Of a DNA stretch of 62,476 bases, positions 1 to 7,771 are shown piece after piece (the stretch's first letter is position 1; the number at the start of each line of letters is the position of its first letter). The stretch comes from an uncultured Clostridia bacterium. GTDB taxonomy: Bacteria; Bacillota; Clostridia; Oscillospirales; Ruminococcaceae. The position numbers and the translations under genes are program-made. The DNA lies in NCBI GenBank assembly GCA_947631575.1, contig CANRLW010000008.1:1-62476 (forward strand), read 5' to 3'. The notes beneath the pieces were generated by a model. The model worked only from the letters and a program-made list of their open reading frames with translations, ran no database searches and was not told where the DNA came from.

Positions 1-77
1 TTTTCCTGAGCCAACAGCGCAAGATTTTCGTATATGTCGCCGTAGTCCTCGCCCTTTACTGTTTTTCGTTTAGCCAT
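1..77 (-). CDS. nusA: NusA N-terminus (partial, runs off the left edge)
   Basis: Only the first 25 or so codons are inside the window. The ATG (75-77, minus strand) follows a GGAGG that overlaps the 3' end of rimP, and the two genes are 6 nt apart. The start reads MAKRKTVKGEDYGDIYENLA followed by LLAQE, which fits the opening helix of NusA (F/Y-E-A/N-L-A-L-L-x-x-E). NusA is the transcription elongation and termination factor normally encoded directly after rimP. The call rests mainly on rimP-nusA synteny plus this short match; the rest of the protein cannot be seen. Confidence 0.65.
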   Translation of the reverse strand, partial: MAKRKTVKGEDYGDIYENLALLAQE

Positions 78-83
78 TTTCCG

Positions 84-590
84 TTATACCTCCGTCATTA
101 TTTCATCAAAATCATCAAAATCGTCATAATTCATCGAAGAAATTTCCGAGAGCAAAAGCTCTGTTTCTCCAAATTCCCCCGAAACGCTTACTTTCTCACC
201 GTCAAAGCCTTTAAGAACACATTTTACGTCCTTTGCTTTTAACTCTTCTGAAAGTTTATATGTCTTCAGCTTTATCCTTTTTCCGACAGAAACGTATATC
301 TGGTCTATACGTCTTATCGGACGTTCAAGCCCTGCCGAACCTACCTCGAGGTAGTCTATCTTTTCCACGAACGGCTGTTTGTCAACTTCCGCGTTTATTA
401 GTCCGTCTATGCTCTCACAGTCGTCTATAGAAATGCCCTCGGGCTTATCTATAAGTATCCTCAGATACCAACTCGCGCCCTCCTTTATGAAAACAACGTC
501 CCACAAAGAATACCCGTGTCCCTCGACTATGGGCCTTACGACTTTTTCCGCCGCCGTTTCTACCTGATTGAAACCTTTGGCAAAACCCAA
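84..590 (-). CDS. rimP: Ribosome maturation factor RimP
   Basis: RimP is a cytoplasmic protein needed for late maturation of the 30S subunit. The protein of about 168 residues has the N-terminal alpha/beta domain (VVRPIVEGHGYSLWDVVF, ILIDKPEGISIDDCESI, DYLEVGSAGLERPI) and a C-terminal SH3-like barrel ending in an acidic tail. I place the start at a TTG (588-590) because a strong AGGAGG (598-603) lies 7 nt upstream. A longer reading from position 674 would begin upstream of the predicted promoter and lacks a ribosome site. nusA follows 6 nt downstream. A CAGGCTGT-type hairpin (611-630) lies in the 5' leader just before the ribosome site. Confidence 0.93.
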   Translation of the reverse strand: MGFAKGFNQVETAAEKVVRPIVEGHGYSLWDVVFIKEGASWYLRILIDKPEGISIDDCESIDGLINAEVDKQPFVEKIDYLEVGSAGLERPIRRIDQIYVSVGKRIKLKTYKLSEELKAKDVKCVLKGFDGEKVSVSGEFGETELLLSEISSMNYDDFDDFDEIMTEV

Positions 591-610
591 AAAACTACCT
601 CCTCTTTTTC

Positions 611-630
611 CAGGCTGTCGATAAAGCCTG
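611..630. repeat. Short CAGGCTGT-family palindrome in the rimP leader
   Basis: CAGGCTgtcgataAAGCCTG forms a 6-7 bp hairpin about 8 nt upstream of the rimP Shine-Dalgarno sequence and downstream of its promoter. The same core (CAGRCTGTNNATAAAG) recurs at 5766, 18783, 19172, 21402, 43497 and 47968. Confidence 0.7.
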
Positions 631-645
631 TGATTTGCTTTTATT

Positions 646-674
646 ATTTTATGCACATACGGCTCAGTTCGCAA
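646..674 (-). promoter_or_regulatory. Predicted sigma-A promoter of rimP-nusA
   Basis: On the minus strand TTGCGA (669-674) is followed after 17 bp by TAAAAT (646-651). Together with the terminator just upstream (687-720), it makes rimP-nusA a transcription unit separate from the ribosomal protein operon. Confidence 0.65.
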
Positions 675-686
675 TAAAATGCCGTT

Positions 687-720
687 TCAAAAAGCCGCCG
701 CTCGGATCTCTCCGAGCGGT
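687..720 (-). terminator. Intrinsic terminator after rplA
   Basis: On the minus strand CCGCTCGGA-GAGA-TCCGAGCGG (9-bp perfect stem) is followed by CGGCTTTTTG. It lies 25 nt past the rplA stop codon. Confidence 0.9.
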
Positions 721-745
721 GATAATTATGCGCAATAATCCCCCG

Positions 746-1438
746 TCACACACCAAAACGCAAGGTGTTAACCCTGACGCCGGGGCCCATGGTCGAGGAT
801 ACAGTACAGCTCTTTATATACTGTCCCTTTGCCGCAGCGGGCTTAGCCTTTACAACTGCCTCCATAAGCGCGTCAAAGTTTTCCTCCAGCTTTTCTATGC
901 CAAAGGATGCTTTTCCTATGGGGCAGTGAATGATGTTGGACTTATCAAGGCGGTATTCGATCTTACCTGCCTTTGCCTCCTGAACAGCCTTTCCAACGTC
1001 GGGCGTAACTGTTCCTGCCTTGGGGTTAGGCATAAGTCCTCTCGGACCGAGTACCTTACCGAGACGTCCTACGACACCCATCATATCGGGTGTAGCTATA
1101 ACTACCTCGAAATCCATCCAGCCGCCCTGGATCTTTGCGACTGTTTCATTATCAGCGATATAATCAGCTCCCGCAGCCTTTGCGTCAGCCTCTTTCTCGG
1201 GCTTGCAGAATACGAGAGTTCTTATGGTCTTACCTGTTCCGTTGGGAAGTACGACCGCGCCGCGTACCTGCTGGTCAGCGTGCTTTGAGTCTACGCCCAG
1301 ACGAATATGAAGTTCGACAGTTTCGTCAAACTTTGCCTTTGCTGTCTTGCAGACAAGGTCAAGAGCCTCCTGTGACTCGTAAACCTTTGCGGAATCTATG
1401 AGCTTTGCGCTCTCAACATACTTTTTTCCGTGTTTCAT
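746..1438 (-). CDS. rplA: 50S ribosomal protein L1
   Basis: L1 forms the mobile stalk that interacts with E-site tRNA, and in many bacteria it represses its own operon. The 230-residue length is typical. The L1 signature [17 protein letters not shown] is intact in the middle of the protein, and the C-terminus carries the expected [20 protein letters not shown] block. It follows rplK by 72 nt and is the last gene of the operon. A terminator lies directly downstream, so rplJ-rplL, which often follow, are not in this unit. Confidence 0.98.
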   Translation of the reverse strand: MKHGKKYVESAKLIDSAKVYESQEALDLVCKTAKAKFDETVELHIRLGVDSKHADQQVRGAVVLPNGTGKTIRTLVFCKPEKEADAKAAGADYIADNETVAKIQGGWMDFEVVIATPDMMGVVGRLGKVLGPRGLMPNPKAGTVTPDVGKAVQEAKAGKIEYRLDKSNIIHCPIGKASFGIEKLEENFDALMEAVVKAKPAAAKGQYIKSCTVSSTMGPGVRVNTLRFGV

Positions 1439-1510
1439 CTAATAATCCTCCTTGTGGTTATCGGCGATTTTCGCCGCATTAGCGGAATTTATATCCTCCC
1501 ACTTATTTTA

Positions 1511-1936
1511 TCAGTCAACTACCTCTACGCCCATCGAACGGCAAGTTCCCGCGATCATTGACATAGCAGCCTCAACGCTTGCCGCGTTAAGGTCGGGCAT
1601 CTTTGTCTCGGCGATTTCCTTGAGCTGTGCCTTTGTGATCTTTGCGACCTTTGTCTTATTCGGAACTCCCGAACCGCTCTCGATCTTGCAAGCCTTCTTT
1701 ATAAGTACGCTCGCAGGGGGAGTCTTGGTAATAAAACTAAAACTTCTGTCAGCGTAAACCGTTATAACGACAGGGATTATAAGTCCTGCCTGAGCCTTTG
1801 TACGCTCGTTGAATTCCTTTGTAAACGCCATAATATTAACGCCGTGCTGTCCGAGTGCCGGACCTACAGGCGGAGCCGGCGTAGCCTTGCCGGCAGGGAT
1901 CTGAAGTTTAATAAAACCTGTAACCTTCTGTGCCAT
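1511..1936 (-). CDS. rplK: 50S ribosomal protein L11
   Basis: L11 binds the GTPase-associated centre of 23S rRNA together with L10/L12. The protein has 141 residues, the standard length. The N-terminal proline-rich switch ([16 protein letters not shown]) and the C-terminal rRNA-binding domain (CRSMGVEV) are both present. A GGAGGATAATTGCA ribosome site precedes the ATG. It sits between nusG and rplA, the usual order. Confidence 0.98.
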   Translation of the reverse strand: MAQKVTGFIKLQIPAGKATPAPPVGPALGQHGVNIMAFTKEFNERTKAQAGLIIPVVITVYADRSFSFITKTPPASVLIKKACKIESGSGVPNKTKVAKITKAQLKEIAETKMPDLNAASVEAAMSMIAGTCRSMGVEVVD

Positions 1937-1986
1937 TGCAATTATCCTCCGTAAATTTTTCTGAAAAACGTCCTCGAATTATTCGC

Positions 1987-2547
1987 TCAAGCCTTCTTGA
2001 CCGCGGAAAATTCGATCGTCGCGGGAATTATCCCGCCCATCATATTGACGAGATTTACGACAAGCGTCTTATTTTCCTCGTCAACCTCAGCGACAGTTCC
2101 TGTAAAGTCTACAAATATGCCGCCCGTAATAACTACTTCGTCGCCGACCTTGAACGCGGGCGCTGAATTGTCCGAGCTGTTGTATCTGCCCTGCTCCAGC
2201 GCCATTGCCTCGCTTTCGCTGAGCGGAGTAGGCTTGGACTCGGGACCGACAAACCCCGTCACGCCTCTTGTGTTCCTACAGATATACCACGTTTCGTTTG
2301 TTTCAACCATCTTAACAAAAACGTAGCCGGGATAAACCTTTTCTTCAACTTCTACTTGCTTTTTAACGGTTACCCCGTTTTCCTTTACTTCCTTTTCGAC
2401 CGTCTTTTTGGTCATCGGAATAGTGACATCTTCTATAAGATGCCCCAAATTGCGGTTGTCAACAAGTGTCCTAATATCATCGGCAACTTTTTTCTCATAT
2501 CCCGAATAGGTGTGAAGAATATACCATTTTGCTTCTGAATCAGCCAT
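1987..2547 (-). CDS. nusG: Transcription termination/antitermination factor NusG
   Basis: NusG binds RNA polymerase and couples transcription with translation or Rho. The 186-residue protein has the NGN domain (KWYILHTYSGYEKKVADDI; YPGYVFVKM; NTRGVTGFVG) and a C-terminal KOW domain (VGDEVVITGGIFVDFTGTV). The usual mFGR-type strand of the KOW domain reads NMMGGIIPA here, a mild departure. It follows secE by 18 nt. Confidence 0.97.
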   Translation of the reverse strand: MADSEAKWYILHTYSGYEKKVADDIRTLVDNRNLGHLIEDVTIPMTKKTVEKEVKENGVTVKKQVEVEEKVYPGYVFVKMVETNETWYICRNTRGVTGFVGPESKPTPLSESEAMALEQGRYNSSDNSAPAFKVGDEVVITGGIFVDFTGTVAEVDEENKTLVVNLVNMMGGIIPATIEFSAVKKA

Positions 2548-2565
2548 ATTAACCCCCGTAAATCG

Positions 2566-2865
2566 TCAGAACAGCAAGTTGTTCAAAAGACCGAACAGCG
2601 AATCCACGCCGAAAACCAATACTCCCGCAATAAGGCATACTATCACGACAACTATTGTATTACGTGTCGTTTCCTTCGGACCGGGCCAGACGACCTTTTT
2701 AAATTCCGCTTTTGCGTCCTTAAAAAACTTTATCGGGCCTTTCTTTGCCTTTTTGTTCTTGTCCGCTTTTTTGGAACTTTTCTTATCGTCCGTTTTTGCT
2801 TTCTTTGCAGACTGGTCTTCTTCACTTTCGGGAGAGTTTTTCTCAAGCTCTAAATCGTTTGCCAT
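2566..2865 (-). CDS. secE: Preprotein translocase subunit SecE
   Basis: SecE is the essential clamp of the SecYEG channel. The 99-residue protein has about 50 Lys/Glu/Ser-rich residues, then the amphipathic family motif (KAEFKKVVWPGPKETTRNT) and one C-terminal membrane helix (VVVIVCLIAGVLVFGVDSLF). It lies between rpmG and nusG with a good GGGAGGATTTT ribosome site. The charged N-terminal extension is common in Clostridia that have a single-span SecE. Confidence 0.96.
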   Translation of the reverse strand: MANDLELEKNSPESEEDQSAKKAKTDDKKSSKKADKNKKAKKGPIKFFKDAKAEFKKVVWPGPKETTRNTIVVVIVCLIAGVLVFGVDSLFGLLNNLLF

Positions 2866-2881
2866 AAAATCCTCCCTCTTG

Positions 2882-3031
2882 TCACTTTGTTTCTTTGTGA
2901 AGAGTGTGTTTCTTGCAGAATCTGCAATACTTCGTCATTTCGAGCCTGTCAGGGTCGTTTTTCTTGTTCTTCATGGTGTTGTAATTGCGCTGTTTGCACT
3001 CTGTACACGCCAGTGTAATTTTTACTCTCAC
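2882..3031 (-). CDS. rpmG: 50S ribosomal protein L33
   Basis: This small gene encodes 49 residues from a GTG start (3029-3031), preceded by TAGGAGGTGCCGAAA. The sequence starts [17 protein letters not shown] and ends [15 protein letters not shown]. Four cysteines (C9, C12, C36, C39) form the zinc-binding ribbon of the Cys-containing L33 paralogue. It is the first gene of the rpmG-secE-nusG-rplK-rplA operon and lies 16 nt upstream of secE, as in Bacillus. Confidence 0.96.
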   Translation of the reverse strand: MRVKITLACTECKQRNYNTMKNKKNDPDRLEMTKYCRFCKKHTLHKETK

Positions 3032-3096
3032 TTTCGGCACCTCCTAATTTTTTCTGAGCCTCCCTCACGCGGTCTTCGCATTGCTGCGGGCTTTGC

Positions 3097-3190
3097 GAGA
3101 AACTCCGCGCCTGCCTTTCGGCAGCGTTTCTCGGGAAATTTTTCCGTACAAAAAATTGCACAAAAAAATATACCCCATTCGAGGTATATT
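3097..3190 (-). promoter_or_regulatory. Structured 5' leader of the rpmG operon
   Basis: The 150-nt leader contains a long hairpin: GAGAAAC (3097-3103) pairs with GTTTCTC (3126-3132), with inner CTGCC/GGCAG. A palindrome, AATATACC...GGTATATT (3167-3190), spans the predicted transcription start. They could be an autoregulatory structure and an operator; no known family motif is recognised. Confidence 0.45.
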
Positions 3191-3191
3191 T

Positions 3192-3220
3192 ATTTTACCA
3201 CATTATTTTGTATTTGTCAA
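3192..3220 (-). promoter_or_regulatory. Predicted promoter of rpmG-secE-nusG-rplK-rplA
   Basis: TTGACA (3215-3220), 17 bp spacer and TAAAAT (3192-3197) on the minus strand, about 160 bp upstream of rpmG. Confidence 0.85.
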
Positions 3221-3262
3221 GCACTTTTTTATATTTTTTTGTATTTTTCTTTACAGCTCGAT

Positions 3263-3841
3263 TTATGACAGCATAGCGTCAGCTATAAGCGTTCCGTTCG
3301 GGTGTACTATGATGTAAATGTATCCGCTTTCAGTCTTTCCCTTTACTGCTCCTGCGGCGCTTGCCTGCTGGTCGGGATAGAACGCGCCCTCGTTTCTTAC
3401 ATATTCAAAATAATCGTCCATTGCGCTCTGGATAGCTTGTGCTTTATCCGCCTTCGGCTTTACCAGAAGTATTTTATAAAGCTGAGCGCTAATCGTGTTT
3501 GACATCAGGCAGAAGTCCTCGCAATCTGCGAGGACTATTTCTTCATTGAACAGAGCGTTTACATAATTCTGTTCTGACACAGTTTCCATGCTCGGCCATT
3601 CGTCTGCGTTCAATGCCTTGTCAGCCATCTTTTCGGCTGTAGAACCCGACGCCGAACTATCCGAGGGCTGAGAGCTGTCAGAACCTGACGAGCTCTGCGA
3701 TCCGCTCGAACTAGATGATGAGATAGCTGAGCTCTGTGAGCTGCTCTGCGAAGTGCCCGATGAATTTTCCATATTATTTCTGCATCCGCTAAGTGTTACC
3801 ATGGCGGCGGCGCAGATCATTGCAACAAATATTTTTCTCAT
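3263..3841 (-). CDS. Ser-rich lipoprotein with a DUF4358-type domain
   Basis: The start at 3841 (MRKIFVAMICAAAMVTLSGC) has AAAGGAG 7-8 nt upstream. It gives a lipoprotein signal peptide with lipobox LSGC at residues 17-20, so the 192-residue product is predicted to be membrane-anchored on the outer face. After the lipid-modified cysteine comes a Ser/Gln/Gly linker of about 45 residues. The C-terminal domain (EEIVLADCEDFCLMSN...) resembles DUF4358, a family of unknown function common in Clostridia. It stands between sigH and the rpmG operon, a place with no such gene in Bacillus. The domain name is from memory of the family. Confidence 0.7.
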   Translation of the reverse strand: MRKIFVAMICAAAMVTLSGCRNNMENSSGTSQSSSQSSAISSSSSSGSQSSSGSDSSQPSDSSASGSTAEKMADKALNADEWPSMETVSEQNYVNALFNEEIVLADCEDFCLMSNTISAQLYKILLVKPKADKAQAIQSAMDDYFEYVRNEGAFYPDQQASAAGAVKGKTESGYIYIIVHPNGTLIADAMLS

Positions 3842-3933
3842 ACTGTTACTCCTTTCATTTTGTCGTTTGTATTGTTTGCCGTTTTCACTATTATATACGT
3901 TTTTATTATTCGTTACGATTTTGAAATATACAC

Positions 3934-3962
3934 CAAAAAACAGCCGCAAACCGCGGCTGTTT
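3934..3962 (-). terminator. Terminator after the zinc-ribbon gene
   Basis: AACAGCCGC/GCGGCTGTT stem, with a T-run on the minus-strand side (GCTGTTTTTTGG). It lies between the zinc-ribbon gene and the lipoprotein gene. Confidence 0.75.
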
Positions 3963-4080
3963 GGATTTAATGCTCTTAGGAAAGACGCCCATCATGGTGG
4001 ATCAAAAAATGTATAACCTGTACAACACCGGTACAACCTGTTCAACCGTTTGAATGCTTCCCGCGCGCATTATCCGGCGA

Positions 4081-4356
4081 TCACTCGCCTTTCTGCTTTG
4101 CGAAACACTCGCTGCACAGAACAGGTCTGTCACCCTTCGGCTCAAACGGAACGCGAGCTACTCCGCCGCATACAGCACAAGTTGCCTCATAAAAAGTTCT
4201 CGCGCCTCTGCCTGCGTTCTTTCTCGCATCGCGGCAAGCCTTGCATCTCTGCGGCTCGTTTTCAAAGCCCTTTTCTGCGTAAAATTCCTGTTCGCCCGCG
4301 GTGAACACGAAATCAGCGCCGCAGTCTTTGCACTTCAGTGTCTTGTCAGTGTACAT
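4081..4356 (-). CDS. Zinc-ribbon protein with CxxC pairs
   Basis: A 91-residue cytoplasmic protein with three pairs of cysteines plus one extra CxxC: CKDCGADF near residue 9, RCKACRDARK near 38, CAVCGG near 60 and CSECF near 81. This is the layout of the small CxxC-x17-CxxC zinc-ribbon family found in Clostridia. Its function is unknown; nucleic-acid binding is a guess from the basic middle part (RDARKNAGRGART). It lies between sigH and the DUF4358 lipoprotein and has its own downstream terminator. Confidence 0.75.
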   Translation of the reverse strand: MYTDKTLKCKDCGADFVFTAGEQEFYAEKGFENEPQRCKACRDARKNAGRGARTFYEATCAVCGGVARVPFEPKGDRPVLCSECFAKQKGE

Positions 4357-4464
4357 AGATTTACCCCTTAAAATAAATAATAATGTTAGCCCTCATCGGA
4401 TTTTACCGACATCTCAGCGCAAAGAATATTTGCACAGCGCTTTTTTTAAGCTATTCGGGACATA

Positions 4465-5016
4465 TTAACCCTTATAAATTGCGCGGAGCTTTTTCCTCGC
4501 CCGAGCCAGAGCATTGTCTACAGACTTTTTATCCACGCCAAGCTTTTCTGCGAGCTCGTCATAAGAAAGCCCCATAACAACGCCTTTTATGCACTTATAC
4601 TCAAGCTCCGACAGCTCTTTTTCGATGGTACGTATCATATCATCGTTGTTTTCCCTCTGGATGATCTCTTCTTCGGGAGTAGGCTTAAAATCTGCGACCG
4701 TATTTAGTTCTTCTTCGCGGGCAAGTCGTTTTGCACGGTTTACAGAACGCTTTACAGTATTTTTAAGCCTGTTTTCAATGCACACCGCCGCATAAGCCGA
4801 GAACTCGCCTTTTTCTTCGTCGTAGTTCTTTACGGCGCTCATAAGCCCTTCCATTCCGTCGGACACAAGCTCTTCATAATCGGCGTATTCCGAATACTTT
4901 TTCGCAAGGGCAAAAACAAGCTTTATATGCCTCGAGATGATCTCCGCGGCGTATCCGCCGTCCGAACGATTTCGGTCGATAAGCTCTTTATCGCTCAGCA
5001 TTGAATTATCTTCCAA
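4465..5016 (-). CDS. sigH: RNA polymerase sigma factor, SigH-like
   Basis: A sigma-70 family factor of about 183 residues with region 2 (ISRHIKLVFALAKKYSEY; YEELVSDGMEGLMSAVKNYD; FSAYAAVCIENRLKNTVKR) and region 4 (LSYDELAEKLGVDKKSVDNA). The DxKSVDNALxRxxKKL ending is typical of sporulation sigma-H. Position supports this: sigH lies upstream of rpmG-secE-nusG in Bacillus. I choose a TTG start at 5016 because AGGAG lies 7 nt upstream and because the predicted transcription start (about 5034) falls inside the longer reading from 5037. The two small genes between sigH and rpmG are an insertion relative to Bacillus. Confidence 0.85.
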   Translation of the reverse strand: MEDNSMLSDKELIDRNRSDGGYAAEIISRHIKLVFALAKKYSEYADYEELVSDGMEGLMSAVKNYDEEKGEFSAYAAVCIENRLKNTVKRSVNRAKRLAREEELNTVADFKPTPEEEIIQRENNDDMIRTIEKELSELEYKCIKGVVMGLSYDELAEKLGVDKKSVDNALARARKKLRAIYKG

Positions 5017-5040
5017 TGTTATGCTCCTATCGTTCAATAC

Positions 5041-5069
5041 ATTTTATCATAACTTATACTTTTTGTCAA
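5041..5069 (-). promoter_or_regulatory. Predicted promoter of sigH
   Basis: TTGACA (5064-5069), 17 bp and TAAAAT (5041-5046) on the minus strand. The short leader of about 18 nt decides between the alternative sigH starts. Confidence 0.85.
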
Positions 5070-5140
5070 CAATTTCTTTTCACATTTATCAAAAAATCGA
5101 CATATTAGCGAAAATTTTCAAAAAAAATTAGGCATTTTAA

Positions 5141-5686
5141 CTATGTTCTATACTTTGTTCTTCCCGACTTGAAGATATTCCCGCCTACGCAGTCTATAGC
5201 TACTATCAGAGGAAAATTCTCGAATTTCAGGCGCTTTACGCTTTCACAGCCCAGGTCCTCAAAAGCAATTACTTCACACTCTGTTATGCACTTACAAGCG
5301 AGCGCGCCAGCGCCTCCTACTGCACAAAAATAAACCGCGCCGTTTCTTTGTATAGCGTCGCATACGGATTCGTTTCTTTCGCCTTTTCCTATCATTGCCG
5401 AAAGCCCAAGATCAAGAAATCTCGGCGAATATACGTCCATTCTGCCCGAAGTCGTAGGTCCGCACGAGCCTATTACCATTCCCTCTCGCGCGGCTGTAGG
5501 TCCTGCATAATATATTGCCGCACCCGAAAGCTCATACGGGAGCTTTCCGCCCTCGTCCAGCAGCGCGTTTATTCTCTTATGCGCAGCGTCGCGCGAAGTA
5601 TAGACAACGCCCGACAAAAGCACCCTGTCGCCGGCGCGCAGAGTTTTTGCTTTCTCTTTAAGCTCGGCAGTATTCATATCTATCAT
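5141..5686 (-). CDS. Class I fumarate hydratase / tartrate dehydratase beta subunit (orphan)
   Basis: The protein matches the C-terminal (beta) half of oxygen-sensitive iron-sulfur fumarases: LRAGDRVLLSGVVYTSRDAA near the start, then YYAGPTAAREGMVIGSCGPT, TSGRMD, MIGKGE and VGGAGAL. Its 181 residues are full length for a separate beta subunit. These enzymes work as alpha/beta pairs, with the [4Fe-4S] cysteines in alpha. No alpha gene lies next to it or anywhere in this window, so alpha is either elsewhere or absent. It could act on fumarate, L-tartrate or a related hydroxyacid; the sequence does not say which. Confidence 0.88.
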   Translation of the reverse strand: MIDMNTAELKEKAKTLRAGDRVLLSGVVYTSRDAAHKRINALLDEGGKLPYELSGAAIYYAGPTAAREGMVIGSCGPTTSGRMDVYSPRFLDLGLSAMIGKGERNESVCDAIQRNGAVYFCAVGGAGALACKCITECEVIAFEDLGCESVKRLKFENFPLIVAIDCVGGNIFKSGRTKYRT

Positions 5687-5765
5687 AAACTTTACCTTAT
5701 CTAAAAAATGTTTTAATAAATAAATCGGGAATAATTCTCCGAAAAGTCAAATTCCCGACTTATAT

Positions 5766-5821
5766 CAGGCTGTCGATAAAACCCATTGAAAAGTGCATCA
5801 GCGGTTCTTTTCGACAGCCTG
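5766..5821. repeat. CAGGCTGT-family inverted repeat (56 bp)
   Basis: Begins CAGGCTGTCGATAAAAC and ends CGACAGCCTG, so the terminal 10 bp are perfect inverted repeats. It lies between the DivIVA-like gene and the fumarase beta gene, both on the minus strand. Confidence 0.75.
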
Positions 5822-5859
5822 AGATCTGACTTTATTTACAAACTGTAATAAAATTCCGA

Positions 5860-7224
5860 TCAGAAACTTCCGAAAATATCCGAACTCATGTCATCATCGT
5901 CGCCGGAATCGCTCATATCCATATCGCCAAGGCTCCAGATATCGTTGTCAGAGCTTTGTTTATCATCGCTGCCCGAAGAAACAGGCGTTTCATCAGACGA
6001 GCCGTCTTGTTTTTCAAGCGCGTCAAGCTCGCTCTGAAGGCTTGACCAATCGTCGCCGGACGCCGCCTCTGCAACGTCAGCCGTTTTCTCCTCAAACTCT
6101 GACGAACCTCCTCCGAACGTAGCCTCCGCCTGTTCGAGAAGTTTCTGCATCTCGTCCATCTCGCTGCTCTGTCCGAAACCTGAGATTGATACGTCATCAG
6201 CCTCTACAGTGTCCGCAAGATCCGCCGACAGGTCGCTGTTCATTTCATCCGATGTTTCGGCTTTTACTCCAGAGAACATATCGTCGCCAAGGTCAAGATC
6301 GAACGCACTTTCTTTCTGCTCTCCTGCGTCTTCAGATGAAATATCGGTGTCAAGCCCTAATGACATTTCAGCTCCTGAGCTGCCGGCATTTATATCGGTG
6401 AAACCAAATCCCATATCGATTTCATCGCTGCCCATACTGCCGTTCATATCGCTGTCATCGGCATTTCCGCCCGACATACTTGCGATAAGGTCATTTATAT
6501 CGTCCATTGCGCTCGAAACATCGCTGTCGCCGCCGAAGTCACTACCGCTTGTTTCGGGGACATCAGCCGACGGAGCCGTAAAGTCCGAAAAGTCGGGCAT
6601 TTCAAAAGAAACCTCGCTCTGACCCTCGGAAATTTCCGAGGCGCTGTCCATAAGCTCTTTGCATCCTGCATTTACACTATTTGCAAATTCGCGCAATTTT
6701 GCCATAAATCCACTGAGATCTACGCTTTTTTCTGCGCCGCCAGCGCTCCCCATAATTTCGGACGCGGTCTTTTTTGCCTTTTCAACGACTTCTGCCGCCG
6801 TCTTATTTGCCTTTGCAACAGTTTCCTTAGCTGTCTTTTCGGCATCCTCGATTATCTCTGACGCGCGCTTTCTCGCGGCAGAAGTGCCGTCGGACTTTCC
6901 GGCAGGAATATTAACCGAAACACCCGCGTTTTTGAGTTTTCTTTTCAGCTCGTCTACCTGATCAATAAGTTCCTCGGAATTTTTACGTTCCGCCTTGACC
7001 TGAGCCTCAAGCTGATCTATCCTTTCCTTTGAGGCAAATTCGATCTGCTTGATCTTCTCGTCACTTCCGTCAACTACTTTTTTAACAGATTCGTATTTCT
7101 TCTCGATCTCTTTCTTTTCCGTTTCAAGCTCGCTCATACGCTTGCTTAGACTGGCTATGTACTCGTTGACCTCCTGCTTATTAAAACCCATCGGGCTTGT
7201 ACCAAAGCCTTTACCTGCTGGCAT
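5860..7224 (-). CDS. DivIVA-like coiled-coil protein with a long acidic tail
   Basis: The first 25 residues (GFGTSPMGFNKQEVNEYIAS) resemble the membrane-binding start of DivIVA/GpsB proteins. A coiled coil follows to about residue 105 and then an Ala/Lys helix (ETVAKANKTAAEVVEKAKKT) to about 155. From about 185 to 454 the protein is very acidic and Ser/Asp/Met-rich, without a recognised fold (DDINDLIASMSG, DEMQKLLEQAEATFGGG). DivIVA proteins sort to curved membrane and organise division and pole growth; that role here is an inference from the N-terminus only. It has its own promoter, divergent from ireB. Confidence 0.6.
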   Translation of the reverse strand: MPAGKGFGTSPMGFNKQEVNEYIASLSKRMSELETEKKEIEKKYESVKKVVDGSDEKIKQIEFASKERIDQLEAQVKAERKNSEELIDQVDELKRKLKNAGVSVNIPAGKSDGTSAARKRASEIIEDAEKTAKETVAKANKTAAEVVEKAKKTASEIMGSAGGAEKSVDLSGFMAKLREFANSVNAGCKELMDSASEISEGQSEVSFEMPDFSDFTAPSADVPETSGSDFGGDSDVSSAMDDINDLIASMSGGNADDSDMNGSMGSDEIDMGFGFTDINAGSSGAEMSLGLDTDISSEDAGEQKESAFDLDLGDDMFSGVKAETSDEMNSDLSADLADTVEADDVSISGFGQSSEMDEMQKLLEQAEATFGGGSSEFEEKTADVAEAASGDDWSSLQSELDALEKQDGSSDETPVSSGSDDKQSSDNDIWSLGDMDMSDSGDDDDMSSDIFGSF

Positions 7225-7288
7225 TGTGAATTTCTCCCCTCAAAAAATTTAGACAGCGATAGGAAATCCTATTTTCCGCTTTCAATCT

Positions 7289-7317
7289 ATTATAACACAA
7301 ATTTTCAAGATATACAA
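7289..7317 (-). promoter_or_regulatory. Predicted promoter of the DivIVA-like gene
   Basis: TTGTAT (7312-7317), 17 bp and TATAAT (7289-7294) on the minus strand. Confidence 0.7.
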
Positions 7318-7449
7318 GTGTTTTAGCAAATTTTATAAATATGTATATTTTCTTTAACTATTTTTGTGGAAAACCACTAATGTTTTTTTAATAAATTTGT
7401 GCTAATCATAGATTTTAACAGTTTGTATAATCAAAAATAATAAATGAGG

Positions 7450-7478
7450 TTGTTTTTTCGGCGAAAAAAGTGTATAAT
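7450..7478 (+). promoter_or_regulatory. Predicted promoter of ireB
   Basis: TTGTTT (7450-7455), 17 bp and TATAAT (7473-7478), 36 nt upstream of the ireB ATG. Confidence 0.7.
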
Positions 7479-7514
7479 AAGCTTATGAAATAAACAAAGA
7501 AAGGATATGATAAA

Positions 7515-7760
7515 ATGAAAGATAAAACGGTTACATTTTCGGTGCATGAGGACAGAGAAAACGAAATGAAAGAAATTCTTATGACCGTATATGATGCGCT
7601 GAAACAAAAAGGCTACAATCCCATAAACCAGCTTGTAGGCTATATCCTTTCGGAAGATCCTACATATATCACTACGTTCAACAACGCGCGGGGTCTTATA
7701 CGCCACATTGACCGCGACGAGCTTTTACAGGTGATAGTTAAATCTTATCTGTCCGAATGA
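7515..7760 (+). CDS. ireB: IreB family regulatory phosphoprotein (UPF0297)
   Basis: An 81-residue cytoplasmic protein matching the UPF0297/YrzL family over its full length: [38 protein letters not shown], then [20 protein letters not shown]. In Enterococcus faecalis IreB is phosphorylated by the PASTA kinase IreK and lowers cephalosporin resistance. In many Firmicutes the gene precedes ruvX (yqgF) and a DUF1292 gene. Here it is alone, with a terminator directly after it. Confidence 0.93.
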   Translation: MKDKTVTFSVHEDRENEMKEILMTVYDALKQKGYNPINQLVGYILSEDPTYITTFNNARGLIRHIDRDELLQVIVKSYLSE

Positions 7761-7771
7761 CATAACTTTTC

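Noticed and set aside
635-1288. 217-residue plus-strand reading frame
   Set aside because: Shadow of rplA; Cys/Leu/Ser-rich composition without any motif or ribosome site.
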